The notes under the pieces: generated by a model
Database searches by the model: none
The model's input: only the letters and a program-made list of their open reading frames with translations
What the model was told of the DNA's origin: nothing
Source: Dermanyssus gallinae
Lineage: Eukaryota > Arthropoda > Arachnida > Mesostigmata > Dermanyssidae
Length of the DNA: 64,000 bases
NCBI GenBank assembly: GCA_003439945.1
Contig: QVRM01006085.1
Coordinates: forward strand, 19,105 to 83,104
Direction: 5' to 3'
Position numbers and translations under genes: made by a program
In this document: positions 44,861 to 55,997 of the stretch, in pieces
Position numbering within the stretch: position 1 is the stretch's first letter
Layout: every line of letters starts with the position of its first letter

Positions 44861-46064
44861 TACTGAGACATAGCCACGAAAAAGTCCAGACAGGTGTAGA
44901 AAGGTGTTGCTGGTGGAGAGAGGGGTTCCAGGTGTAGAGAGGGGGGGGGGAGAGAACTGTCTAGAGTGCGGGATTTCCACCTTGGTTTAGGATAGGCTAC
45001 GTCCTCGCCCTGCGGGACTGTATATGACCCAGGTACGATACCACACGCATGCGACTTGATTTAGCACGGATCTGTTGTATTTTACTTCATTGTGAAATAG
45101 CTACATGCATGATATCTTCATCATTCTTGGCATATTTGGAGCGTCTGATTTTTTTTCAATTCGAGTCCAGTTCTATCGAATGGTCAGTTTTGGCCCATTC
45201 TAGGTGGCAACCATGCCCGGCGACTTTTCGCCGCCCACGAAAAAACAGACTTTGATGCTATGTGATGATTTAGTAAAAAGTTCAACTGGTCTTAAGAGGT
45301 CAGTGCCCATAATTCTTAACTGCCGAAAGCACGAGAGATTTCTAACAAAACAATAAGCTTAGTTACTCGACTTCAGTGAGCTCGTAACATTGTGTCTTAG
45401 TTGTCTTATAAATCTAGAACTTGTTCCGTATGCTAAATGACACGTTTTCGTTACGAATACAATTTTACCCCAGGCACACCTTGTAAATAAGCCTTACTAT
45501 ACAAACTAAAATCATATGTGCAATGAAATAAGGCTTCGACTAAGAGTACGTATTCATAGGGAACCTGTACATATTATGTTTGCCTGAAGGTTGTCGCGAT
45601 GACAACGTCTTTCATTCTCCAGGAGGAGGCCAATAAAGTTTTGAAATTAATTGATTAAGCCACACCGCATAATTTATATGTGCATGCATAAGTTCAATTC
45701 GTGTTGTAGTTTCACGATTGTAAGAAGAAGGGTGTTGTTGAAAAACTCTTTAAGTTCATAGCTTTCATTTTTTTCAATAAAATATGTGAAAAGTTACCGA
45801 TACCGATAAACATAATTGAATAAAACATGTAAACGATGCGTAAATTATACCTTAACAAAAGCGTTGATACTAGCGGTTTTGTTTATTTGTTGTCTTGTGT
45901 CGGGAAGTTTTTGAAGTTTGCCTTGACGGCCGCCACTTTAATAGGCCTACGCTTTATAGAGAGAAAGACTTCATACAATCAGATCACACCAGTATGACAA
46001 ACTTGTAAACTAAAAAAACTTCGTTAGCAAGTGTTATCATATATATATACATATATCATATATA
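44861..46064. other. 3' flank of EXD2; no other gene seen
   Basis: The sequence becomes AT-rich after a G-run at 44940-44950. It contains two AATAAA signals (45632, 45776) and short (TA)n near the next mariner. No frame or RNA gene is recognised. Confidence 0.45.
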
Positions 46065-47342
46065 CAGGTAGTTCAACAAGTTCTTAGAATGAAAACCAAG
46101 AATTTTCCAAATCTTGTTTTTAACTTTTTCTTATTCGATATACTCCCCGAGAAGCTCAATACACTTTTCCCACCGAGATTTCAGAGCATTTATACCTCTT
46201 GAGTAGAATTCCGCGTCTTTAGACTGAAAATAGGCATTGACAGCAGCCTTAACCTCTTCATTGCTGGAAAAACGCTTTCCACCGAGACTGTTCTTCAAAT
46301 GTCCGAAGAGGAAATAATCAGAGGGGGCCTGGTCTGGAGAATAGGAAGGTTGTTCAATAAGTTCGAACCTCAGTTGGGCCAGTTTTGCCGTTGCTTGCCG
46401 CGACTTGTGTGCGGGAGCATTGTCCTGGTGAAACAGGACAACCTTCTTCTGCAAAGCGGGCCGTTTCACGATGAGTTCTTGCTTCAGGCAGTCCAACAGT
46501 CTTGCATAATATTCTCCCGTGATAGTTTTACCGCTCTCAAGGTAGTCGACCAGAATTATTCCACGTTGGTCCCAAAAAACCGTAGCCATCATCTTTCCGG
46601 CCGATGCCGTTGTCCGCACCCTCTTCGGAGGTCCTTCACCAGGGTCACACCATTGACGAGATGCTTCTTGGGTCTCGGGAGTGTAGTGATGGACCCAGCT
46701 TTCATCGACGGTCACGAATCTGCGCCAAAAATCCGACGGATTTTTCGACATCTTGGCCAAATTTCGCTGTGAAGCGGAAACACGCGCGTCTTTTTGGCCT
46801 TGGTTGAGCAAATGCGGCACCCATTTTGCTCTGAGCTTTTTCATCTTCAAGTTTTCGTGCAGGATGAAATGCACTCTACCCAAACTGGCCTCCGCTATCT
46901 CCCTAATGTTCACTCGCTTATCTGCGGCAACGATTTTCCGCACTTTTTCCACGTTTTCCTCATCAGTTGCCGTTTTTGGGCGTCCTGAACGTAGTTCATC
47001 CTCGGTGCTCCTGCGACCTCTTTTTAACTCATTAATCCAGTTGGAAACAGTGGCAAAACATGGCGCAGAGTCACCGTACACCTCGTCTAACTCAGTTTTC
47101 ACTTGGGTCGCATTCCAACCTTTGAAATAAAAATGCTTGATAACCACTCGAAACTATTTTTTCTCCATTTTTCAAAATCACGCCGATACGTTGCACGGGA
47201 AAAGCGATCAAACGAAATCGCAACGGCCAATCACCATAATATTTTGACTGCTAGCATTCGAAAAGTTGCCGTTTCCAATAGCGGTGAAAGCGCGCCAAAA
47301 TTCGAATTCTGAAAAGCTCATTTTAAGAACTTGTTGAACTAC

Positions 47343-47345
<3 letters not shown>
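46065..47345 (-). mobile_element. Full-length mariner element (1281 bases)
   Basis: Both terminal inverted repeats are intact: CAGGTAGTTCAACAAGTTCT at 46065 and its complement ending at 47345. TA lies on both sides (46063-46064 and 47346-47347). The element is a sister of 3684-4948. It lies in TA-repeat surroundings, as expected for a TA-targeting transposon. Confidence 0.95.
46131..47168 (-). pseudogene. Mariner transposase, one early stop
   Basis: From the natural ATG (47168-47166) the fifth codon is TAG (47156-47154) in place of the Glu seen in the sister copy. The following 338 codons are uninterrupted. They include an N-terminal helix-turn-helix region, WVPHLL, and the three catalytic aspartates of the D,D34D type in TVDESW, HQDNAPAH and SPDQAPSDY; the spacing of 34 between the last two is exact. 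A three-residue in-frame loss lies near EASLGR. Unless a non-ATG start is used, this copy makes no transposase, yet the remainder is well preserved. Confidence 0.9.
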
Positions 47346-47391
<46 letters not shown>

Positions 47392-47399
47392 CTCGTATA

Positions 47400-47815
47400 T
47401 ATATCTAAAACCAGCTTTACTGTCCATAGCTTCCATATTTTACAAAGTGTCCTCTTCTAAGTGCAGGTGCAAACATTGTGCAAAGCGGAACGGCCTGTCC
47501 ACTCGTAGGGTACCGATAATATTAACGCATATATATATATACATATATATTAGCCAAAACCGACCCAAATGCGCTCATGAGGTGCTGGACGGCAAACACA
47601 CCATACACAACATGCAGGCCATCGAAGTTGTAGAACACTGGGCCAACACGATGACACAACCACCCCCGGAACCACTCCCTTGCCCCGTATACACTCCCAG
47701 CTCTGATATCTTCGAGGTTTCTCTCCCTATCTCCCTAAAGGAAACCCACGTAGCTCTCCGCGGACCTTCTAAAGTACTAGGCTTTCGTCCCTCCGTAAAC
47801 TCCCGTTAGAAGTAT
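47400..47815 (+). pseudogene. Possible RLE-LINE upstream fragment next to the BEL insertion
   Basis: A frame from about 47551 reads through a segment with FEVSLPISLKETHVAL, the kind of sequence that precedes the reverse transcriptase core in R2-superclade elements, and ends at 47809. Together with copy C starting at about 51215 this would place the BEL/Pao element inside one R4/Dong-like LINE. The link is tentative. It contains (TA)n at 47346-47398 and 47530-47550. Confidence 0.3.
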
Positions 47816-47915
47816 TGTTGTCTGTTGTATTCTTAACATACTATTTTTTCCTTTGGCTGCGGTGTATGCTATATCGGTATGTAATAAACCTGTTCGGATT
47901 CCCTCTGGTTGCCGA

Positions 47916-48362
47916 TTACACTAGTTCAAGAGGGTACAATAGTTGCATGGCGCGGCGTGAGATGCGTCCATTTGAAAAGCGGACTGTGCACGTCCTCGGC
48001 AGGCCATCGCGTCCAGTGTGGCATTCTTCCACTTTAACCAATTCCCAGTGAAGTCGCGGGGTGTTGTCGTCACGCAAGAGGCATACGTCTCCTTCTTTGA
48101 TAGGGCGCGCCTTGCCGGCGGCACCCATGTTTGCCGATCGAAGTTGCATGATGTAGTCGCGCTGCCAGCGCACAGAGAGATGTTTGAAGTAGTCGCGTTT
48201 GAGTCGTGTGGCTGCCCGCAGCGCTTCGGCCGATGTCGCCCCGTTGGGCCCGCCTCGATCTAGAAGTTTGAGCGAGCATTGCGCCGACGATGGGTGGCCT
48301 TCTCGAATGAGGTGAGCTGGGGTGATCCAGTTGGTCTTCGTTTCGCACTGCTCTGAGCTCAC
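47916..48362 (-). pseudogene. BEL/Pao integrase C-terminal domain (DUF5641 type)
   Basis: The frame contains ITPAHLIREG, RDYFKHLSVRWQRDYIMQLR, IKEGDVCLLRDDNTPRLHW and RRAMQLLYPLE, the typical end of BEL/Pao polyproteins. It overlaps the gag-protease frame in another phase, so a frame break separates them. The integrase catalytic core is absent. Confidence 0.85.
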
Positions 48363-50655
48363 TTGGGAAGTGTTGCTGCTGCGTCGGTGGTGTTGGGATG
48401 TCTCGGCGTCGCGTGAGGAGAGCGAACCTCAATACATGAGCGACAACACGAATAGCAGATTCAATGGCACTGAATCTGCGAAGGTCCAGTGGCGGGTTAA
48501 TCAAAGTTATCGGCGCGACCACGGCGCGCTTCTCCACGACGGCACCCTCGAAGTTGTCAACGACATCGGATCGCGGCTGCGAAACAGTGTCCTTGCCGAT
48601 TAGGCCATCGACAATTTTCTTTTCGCGTCCGACAAAGGCGATCTTGAAGAACTCGTCAAATCCGACTAGAATGACCGGCGGGTCAGCCGGAAGATCGTCG
48701 CCGAGAGCACGATCAGCAAGCGGATGCTGTGTCTTGAATTTGCCGATGGCTGCTTGAACGTGAGGGGGGCAGTTGATCGACGGATTAACGCCGAAGCTGT
48801 GCTGGTAGGCAAGGAGACGCACTCTGTCTCTGCCGTAGGTACTTTCCAGTGTGAGCTTGTATTGCGGCGATGGAATCTGATGTTCGCCAGCAAATGCCTG
48901 CACGTCTAAGTTGGCCCACTGCGTTGGGCGGATGCCCGTTAGCTTCTCTATGAGACCGGGCGTCACGAATGTTAGCGTCGATCCCTGATCCATCATCACC
49001 CTTACAGGTATCTTCTTGCCGCCGTGCACAAGATTTGCCGACAACATGTATACAAGGGTCCGACGGACACCAACGTTTGCGTTGACTGCAACCGCGATAG
49101 CCGACGGGCGTCCATTGGCGGCAGCCAGCTTACTCTCGTCGACCGCGTTGCGCGGATGCATGCTTGGAAAATGGCCGCGAGATTTGCACGAATGGCACTC
49201 AACGGCAGCTCCTCCACACTGTTGGCCATCACTGTGTTTATATCGGAAACTCACAACGCACAGATTGAGGCGCTTGAGAGTAGCTAACTTATCGTCGAAA
49301 CTGATACGAGCAGAGCAGCGCGAAGGACGATGGTCCACAGAATGGCAAAAGAAACATTTCTGTTTCCTTTGAACCGCTACGGCGGGGGCGGCGGTGGCCA
49401 ACGGTGTTCGCGTTCGAGACCGCGAATACGTGCTTCTCTGTTGAACCCGGCGGTCGCCGTCCCTCAACAAGTTCGTTGTGAGCTGAGTTTCCTCTCGATT
49501 AGAGGCAAAACGAGTTAAATACTCGAGCAACTGCTTTACGTCATTGGCCGTTTTAGTTGCGTGACTCAGACGCAATTCACCCGATGATATCTCTTGAAGT
49601 GAGTTTCCGTCGGAACCGTTGCGATGCTGCGACAGTTGTTCTAATTGCTTCTCATTGATTGCTGCCAGTCGCATGATTTCGGAGTATTGATACAACAATG
49701 TGGGTGGAATCGTGGCTCGCAGCACTGGTGCAAAGGCGATCGAAAATGTTTCGAGCGGGGTGTTCAAAGCCTCGAGCGTCTTAACACTGGCTCGCACTCG
49801 ATTTATTAACGCCCGCAGACCGGCTACGTCATCCGTCGATGTTACTTTTGGCAAGTGAAATAAGTTCTGGACTACTTGCTGCCGCTCGATGTCAACCAAC
49901 CCGTAATTGTCGTCAAGCAGCCGCAAGGCGGCATCATACGCTGCATCATGAACGCCGAGAGACATCACAAGTGTTTTTGGTTCACCCCGAAGATGCTTGA
50001 GGAGAGCGACAAGTTTGTCTGTGTCGGTGGCCGTTGTACGACGAGCAATCCAATTCTTAAACAAAGCGATAAACGAACGATATTCGAGACGATTCCCCGA
50101 GAATGGCTCTGGTGAAATGTCTAGAAGCGGCACCGTGGAGCATGCTGGGGCGACAGGTTCCGCCGTAGGCGCTGACGGCGATGACGGTGCAGAAGCGAAC
50201 TTGCCTGATGCTGAGCTTGAAGCAGCAGATGCGGCGGTGACCAGACTCTTTAAAGTTTCAATGCATTCGAGCGCGGTATTTTCATACCGGCTGCAAGAAG
50301 CAATCTCCTCATCCATATCGCCCTCAGCCATGTCGGGATGGTTCAATATACGTTCGTCGAGGGCCTCAAGTTTGGCCAATCGCACTTTTACGTTGTTCAG
50401 CAGCACTAAGATGACGTGATGGTCACGGGCCTCAACTGGCGTAGCTACTAACGCCACAGATCGGGCGCTGGCCTGAGTGATCTGAGCCCTCTCACTACTC
50501 CTCTGCTTGCTAAGCAGTGTCATGTTTCCGGCGTTAGACATGATGTTGAGGCTGGTTGCTGTGCTTGCGATGGTTGTGCTGTGGCAGTGGCTGGTGGCGG
50601 CGGCACAACGACAATGACGATTTTCAGGAGGCGACGATACGAAATAGTCACTCAC
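48070..50655 (-). CDS. BEL/Pao gag-protease polyprotein, internally deleted
   Basis: This is 861 uninterrupted codons. The gag part (about residues 60-430) has SPEPFSGNRLEYRSFIALF and LLKHLRGEPKTLV, the DUF1759-type gag of BEL/Pao, and then CFFC and CHSC knuckle-like cysteine clusters. The retropepsin-like protease (DUF1758 type) has VRVMMDQGSTLTFV with the active Asp. After about residue 700 it jumps to a short stretch resembling the region between RNase H and integrase (RRFSAIESAIRVVAHVLRF), so reverse transcriptase and RNase H are missing. The last about 90 residues are out of frame with the true end of pol. The likely native start is a later Met such as the one before SNAGNMTLL. Confidence 0.8.
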   Translation of the reverse strand: MSDYFVSSPPENRHCRCAAATSHCHSTTIASTATSLNIMSNAGNMTLLSKQRSSERAQITQASARSVALVATPVEARDHHVILVLLNNVKVRLAKLEALDERILNHPDMAEGDMDEEIASCSRYENTALECIETLKSLVTAASAASSSASGKFASAPSSPSAPTAEPVAPACSTVPLLDISPEPFSGNRLEYRSFIALFKNWIARRTTATDTDKLVALLKHLRGEPKTLVMSLGVHDAAYDAALRLLDDNYGLVDIERQQVVQNLFHLPKVTSTDDVAGLRALINRVRASVKTLEALNTPLETFSIAFAPVLRATIPPTLLYQYSEIMRLAAINEKQLEQLSQHRNGSDGNSLQEISSGELRLSHATKTANDVKQLLEYLTRFASNREETQLTTNLLRDGDRRVQQRSTYSRSRTRTPLATAAPAVAVQRKQKCFFCHSVDHRPSRCSARISFDDKLATLKRLNLCVVSFRYKHSDGQQCGGAAVECHSCKSRGHFPSMHPRNAVDESKLAAANGRPSAIAVAVNANVGVRRTLVYMLSANLVHGGKKIPVRVMMDQGSTLTFVTPGLIEKLTGIRPTQWANLDVQAFAGEHQIPSPQYKLTLESTYGRDRVRLLAYQHSFGVNPSINCPPHVQAAIGKFKTQHPLADRALGDDLPADPPVILVGFDEFFKIAFVGREKKIVDGLIGKDTVSQPRSDVVDNFEGAVVEKRAVVAPITLINPPLDLRRFSAIESAIRVVAHVLRFALLTRRRDIPTPPTQQQHFPSELRAVRNEDQLDHPSSPHSRRPPIVGAMLAQTSRSRRAQRGDIGRSAAGSHTTQTRLLQTSLCALAARLHHATSIGKHGCRRQGAPYQRRRRMPLA

Positions 50656-51214
50656 TTAATACACTTACCCCGTTAGGCACTGGGGTGCACGGAATATGGA
50701 GAAAAATATGTGATGAGACGACACGGAATGGGAAAAAGGACGGCAGAAACGTCTGTCCGTAGGTTGGCGGTCGGCAACTGAATGCTAGCAGGCACCGAGA
50801 CGATAGCGATTCTTGTAGCAGGTAACGAAGATACTGCACTACAAGATTAACCACCGACAGATAACAACAGGTTTTGTCGATCCTGGTCACGGCACCATTT
50901 GTTGCGGCACGGCTGTGCCGGTAGGGAGCCTGTTGGTAGCCGTCGGTAGGATTGCTAAGCCTAGTCTACCTCTACTGCCGCGCGTATCACTAACACTACT
51001 GGAGACCTACGTTGCGAGAGAGACGACCGCATCATTCGGTTCCGAACGCACGTCTGGCTGTTGGCGCCAGGCGGTATTCCGTTGATTTGAATTTACACAT
51101 GTCAATGTGCATCCGGCATTTGGCGCCAGACAGTGTTCCGTTCATTTGAATATGCACGATATGTCATTCCGCGTAATAAGACCGCGATGGTCGCTCATTC
51201 GATTTTGTAATATA

Positions 51215-53385
51215 TATATACGTCTTACAATTATTAACACTATTAATTAGCGATATTGCCCCAGCCCATGAAACTGCTCGCTTAGCGTTCATCCCTAAAA
51301 TTAACAATGCCACATCCCCAAGCGATCTGCGACCCCTATCTATTAGTTCATACATACAACGAACGCTTAACAAAATTCTCTCTAGACGCCTCCAGAACTC
51401 TATTAAGCTTCTCCCAATCCAGCGAGCGTTTCTCCCCTATAATGGTACCTTCGAGAATCTTGCGGTTCTGGATGGTATCCTTAACGATGCCAAGTCTGCA
51501 GGACGTGAGCTCAGACTCGCCTCAATCGACCTCCGTAAGGCGTTCGACATGGTGAGTCATGACTCCGTCCTGTGGTCACTCCGGACTCGCGGATACCCGG
51601 AGGTATTCATTAATTATATAGAACGCTTGTACCTCTCATCTAAAACTCTCATAGAATTTGGACAAGAATGTCGTACATTTCTTGTCCACACACATAAAAG
51701 GGGTGTTAGGCAGGGAGATCCACTGTCCCCCTTTTTATTTAATCTAGTTCTCGACGACATTCTTTCAAAATTAGACAAAACTAATATTGGGTACCAACTT
51801 ACTGATGACTTTCGCCTTATGGGCTTAGCCTTTGCGGATGATCTCATCCCCCTAGCCACCTCGAAATCTACTCTCCAACGGCTTCTTAATATTGCGGACC
51901 CACTTTTGAAATCCCGAGGCCTTGAAATTAATACTAATAAAAGCTTTACTATCTCCCACCTATTTTATAGGAAGGAAGGTAGAGGTTTTATCAATACCGT
52001 ACCAGAATTTAACGTTGGGGATCGGCAATTGCCAGCTAAAGGTATGAGCGATCGATGGAGATATCTTGGAGTCGACTTTGACTGCAATGGCAGAGTTGAC
52101 TCCACCAAGGATATACTCCTTAATTTACTCAACAGACTCACGATAGCTCCCCTTAAACCCCATCAAAGACTCATCTTTTTGAAAGACTTTCTCATTTCTC
52201 GTCTCCTATATAAACTGGTCTCCGGTTGCAGACCATCTTACGCACTCCTTAGCGACCTAGATAAAGAGATCAGAAAGGTTGTTAAGTCGAAATGGCTTAA
52301 GCTCGAAAACTCGGTGCCGAACGCCTACCTGTACACGCACACAGCACACGGCGATCTGGACATCCCCTGCCTCCAAACATTCATTCCCAGACTCCGTCTC
52401 TCCCGCCTAACAGCACTACAACACTCTACGCACCTTGGGGTCCAGTGGATGCTAACCACCGAGCACTTCAAAAAAGATCTTGTGAAAACAAGACTTCTTT
52501 GCGAGCGCTTGGGAACCTCCATTGAGACCGCTACACAAGAGACCGATTACTGGTCTCAACAACTACACAACACTTTCGATGGGGCACATTTTAAAAAGAA
52601 CACGAAACGTCCTTTGTACATTACTGGATTAAGGGTATGCCCTACCTATCTGGTAAGGAGTATTTAAACCTACTAAAGCTCAGGATCAACGCACTACCGA
52701 CGCGTGCCAGATTGGCCAGGGGACGCCCGGGCTACAACAAACGTTGTAGGCACGGGTGTCATGCGCCTGAGACGTTGGCTCATGTCGCTCAGATGTGCGA
52801 TACAACACACAAACAAACCATAAAGAGACATAATGACGTCTGTGATCGCGTGGCGCGTCTTCTCCGCGAAAGGGGTCATGAGGTGGTTCGTGAGCGAGTA
52901 TTCCGTCGACCGGGCGCACCGGGTCTAAAGCCCGACCTCGTAATAACAACACCTCCGGAGGTCTGTGTTTTAGATGCCGAGGTTTGCGGCCCGAACCGGG
53001 ACCTGGCAAAAGCGCGGCAGGACAAGATCACCAAATATGATGTCGAGTTCCTAAGAGCGGCGCTCCCCGACCCGCAAAAACCTCGCAGATTCGGATCCAT
53101 CACTATCTCTATGAGTGGTGTATGGGACTCTGAATCTGCGAGGACGCTCTTGGGGCTCGGCGTCACGAAGAGGAATCTTATGGATCTCACCGTTTTAACT
53201 TTGCAAGGAACCTTGAGGATATACCGCTTGCACCGGGTCCATAAGACCGGGGCTACCATCAAGGAAGGACACGGACAACTGATTCTTAACTTCACGTGAC
53301 ACCTTTTTACTACCATTTTTATTAAGGCGAGCACTGCCGAGTGTGCAAACGTATTGTAAATGATTAATAAATCATCACAATATTT
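51215..53385 (+). mobile_element. R4/Dong-like RLE LINE, copy C (longest)
   Basis: Continuous frame from about 51215 to 52667 with RLAFIPK, LRLASIDLRKAFDMV (motif A), GVRQGDPLSPFLFNLVLDDIL (motif B region) and LAFADDLIPLA (motif C). After a one-base loss in an A run near 52593-52597 the frame shifts, and 52637-53299 carries the CCHC knuckle (CRHGC-x7-HVAQMC) and the RLE signature LKPDLVITTP followed by VLDAEVCGPN. The 3' untranslated tail contains GGCGAGCACTGCCGAGTGTG and AATAAATCATCACAATA, then a (TA)n tract. Single-ORF RT plus RLE elements of this layout include R4 and Dong; the clade is inferred, not tested. Confidence 0.85.
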
Positions 53386-53387
53386 TC

Positions 53388-53437
<50 letters not shown>

Positions 53438-53440
<3 letters not shown>

Positions 53441-54455
53441 GTAAGTTGTCGACGCGCCTCTTACACATATGCATAGGGTGACGTTAATAGGCAACTGACG
53501 GACAAAGATCGGCCTGTACCTTTACTTGTCCATATAGTAACGTAGATCCGTTACGCTAAGTTAACTGGGGAAGGTAAGGTCAGCCAGGCGGTTACTACAA
53601 CGCAGGAGACTCGGGACGATGAGTGACAACACACAGTTTAAGGTCTAACAGGTAGCGCTGCCGGACGAATGATGCGTTATGATCATCCTTCTCCCAGGTT
53701 TTTTATTTGCTAAAAAGACGCCATAGCGTTCGCATAGTAATAATGTTAAAAAGATGACTCGAACCTTCGACGTCGTTGATTGGTCGGCAGTGGTGCACGT
53801 GCTCAATTGTCACCAGCACGCAGCTTAGCGGTCTCCTTGGTCGTCACGGTGCACGTTGGATTGGATGCTTGATTGGCTTACTGACGTCATCAGTTATCGG
53901 CTGCGTAGGTCGTTGTGGTTCACATCGGGTTGAGTGTTTGATTGATCTATTGACGTCGGCACTGGTCATCGGTGGTGCAGTGACTGGCACTTCTTTTGCT
54001 ACACTGCAGTTAACTTCGTTACAATATCATCCAACATCTATAGTGCGACGAACCACCTGCCAGCCAACACTATGAGCCTAGATGTTTGATTAGACCCAGA
54101 GCCGCCTGATGAACCTAATGAAATTTCACAGCCTCCACAGCCATGCCGAGAAGAGTCGCATAAAGGTGATAGACACTAAGAAGCAACTGCAGTGACTCTA
54201 GGCGCTGACGGACTTCACGTGTTTACATATGCGCACATTTGTAGAATCTCTTTGAAAACAAAACATGATTTGCTTAAAACATGATCGTTATGTTAACTGT
54301 AGCGTAGCGCCTCCACACCTCCACAATCTAGACTCATTGGCTGGTTCTGGTTCCAGCGCGTACGTGTTGAGAACTCTGCTTCGTCGGAGCACTCTCGCAC
54401 TGTATCGTACACAACATCTCAAAACCTTAATATGTAGTTAGGTGCGACATTCGCC
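53438..54455 (+). repeat. Copy of RABGGTA intron 3 DNA carrying a solo LTR
   Basis: The segment matches 37720-38245 of RABGGTA intron 3 (for example CAGCCATGCCGAGAAGAGTC, TAGGCGCTGACGGACTT and AAAACCTTAATATGTAGTT), and the 488-base LTR is the only large insertion. A second copy is at 57061-58078. Homology ends near 54455; the following 54456-54834 is unrecognised. Confidence 0.85.
53536..54023 (-). mobile_element. Solo gypsy LTR (488 bases) with 4-base target duplication
   Basis: Comparison with the empty paralogous site near 37810 sets the borders: ATAT at 53532-53535 and again at 54024-54027. Inverted ends TGTAACG and CGTTACT (last base mutated) enclose a sequence homologous to the LTR pieces at 28060-28306, 29651-29790 and 30655-30985. 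Confidence 0.85.
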
Positions 54456-54834
54456 GCTCAATCCGTCTTTGGCTGTCTGGCATGAGGAATTGGAGACTGA
54501 AATCCGGTCATCCAGAATAATTAGAGTCCTATTTGGCTTGTCACGCCTCTATTTATTGCTCTCTCACTATTCGCTTACTTCAGCTCGAGCTGTTGCCCCA
54601 CAGGTTTTACCTCGCTTCCACCATCAGGTTCCAGGGAAGGACTCCTACCAGCACCAGAGCAGCGCTTGTTGGGTCCGTGATATTTTCCGAATATGCACAT
54701 ATAACAACATCTATATATATGTTCAGGATTGACGGAAATGATGCCGTTTTCAAGACACAACGAACACATGTTATGTAATGTAATTGTAAAAATACCGAAA
54801 GGTGATGTTATAATAAATCATTAATTTGAAAAAA

Positions 54835-55990
54835 ATGGCAGCACGGCTGAGCGATTAGCTGACGCCATTACCAAAGTAGTTGATGTGCTCAGATGGGGCT
54901 CGCCCCCATCCTGTTTTATACCACTTATCTTCGGAGCACGGACGTTTGCACTAAAGAAAAAAGATGGATCATTACGCCCGATCGCCTGTTCCTCAGTCGT
55001 TCGCCGATTAGCAGCCAAAATCGGTTGTCAAGATAATAAGAATGCTGTTTTAGCAGCTGTTGGCGATCACTAGCTAGGATTCGCTACCCCTGGCGGTACA
55101 GAGGTAGCAGTACACTGTGCTCGTGCATTTCTGCAATCGCGCAAAGTATCGACGGTGATGGTCAAACTGGATTTCCAAAACGCTTATAATAGCGTTCGGC
55201 GAACCATCTACTCCGATCCGTCAAGTCGTGGATTCCCTTACTGTTTTACCAGACGAATCTCGTTTACGTCCAGTCATCACAAATGGTCATGCCCCATAAC
55301 ACGATGCTATCGCAAACAGATCTTCAGCAGGGCGATCCCTTGGGTCCTCCACTTTTCTGCCTGTGTATCAAGGATATGGTGGATACACTGCGATTCCCCT
55401 TAATGCCTGGTACCTGGATGACGGCGTTCTAGGCGGAGACCTCCCGACAGTACTAGACGATATTCGAAAAGTCATTGTTTTGGTGTGATAAGTGGCCTGA
55501 CTCTGCCCCGGGCAAATGTGAAGTATATGTTACAGCTCATAACGGAATTGAATCATTCGATTTAACGGGCCTCTTTGGCCTACTCCCTGGCGTTGTTGAC
55601 AAGGCTGACCTGGAGCTGCTAGATGTGCCCTTGCTGCCGGATGGGATACCAAAAGCACTAGCCGGTCGAAAAGACAAACTGGACTTCGCCACAGGCAGAC
55701 TACCCCAATCGGGGGTCCACTGCGGCCTGTTTCTCCTTAGATCTTGCTTTTCAGTCACAAGGTTAACACACCTAGTTAAAGGTTGCAATTTATTCTCATC
55801 GCCTGAACTTTTACAGTCTTTTAATGATCTTAGCTTAGACACTTTAGAGGAGATACTAAATCTTCAGCTTACCGCTGCGGCAAAGGATCAGGCAATGTTT
55901 CCGATCTCTCTAGGCGGCTTAGGTATGCCGGACGCGGTCGTGATGGCTGGACCCGCGATCGTGTCATCATTGACTCAGGCTTCGGAGAGG
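54835..55990 (+). pseudogene. Degraded relative of the two-ORF RLE LINE
   Basis: Broken frames match ORF2 of 15058-17940. FGARTFALKKKDGSLRPIAC, then MVKLDFQNAYNSVRR (motif A), a WYLDDGVLGGD-like motif C and SLGGLGMPDAVVMAGPAIVS appear in the same order. Several frameshifts and a stop (in the piece ending VGDH) inactivate it. It is cut off after VRAL by the start of R4/Dong-like copy D. Confidence 0.85.
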
Positions 55991-55997
55991 GTTAGGG

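Larger units (their letters stand above)
47910..50897 (-). mobile_element. BEL/Pao LTR retrotransposon with pol largely deleted
   Basis: On the minus strand a primer-binding-like site TGGTGCCGTGACCAGGA (50897-50881) is followed by a long gag-protease frame and then by only the end of pol. The 5' LTR probably occupies about 50898-51200. I could not recognise a matching 3' LTR below 47910, so the 3' end may be truncated or diverged. Confidence 0.8.

Noticed and set aside
52686..53400. Antisense frames within the LINE endonuclease
   Set aside because: Shadows of the sense frame, which has the CCHC and RLE signatures; they repeat only because the region is duplicated.
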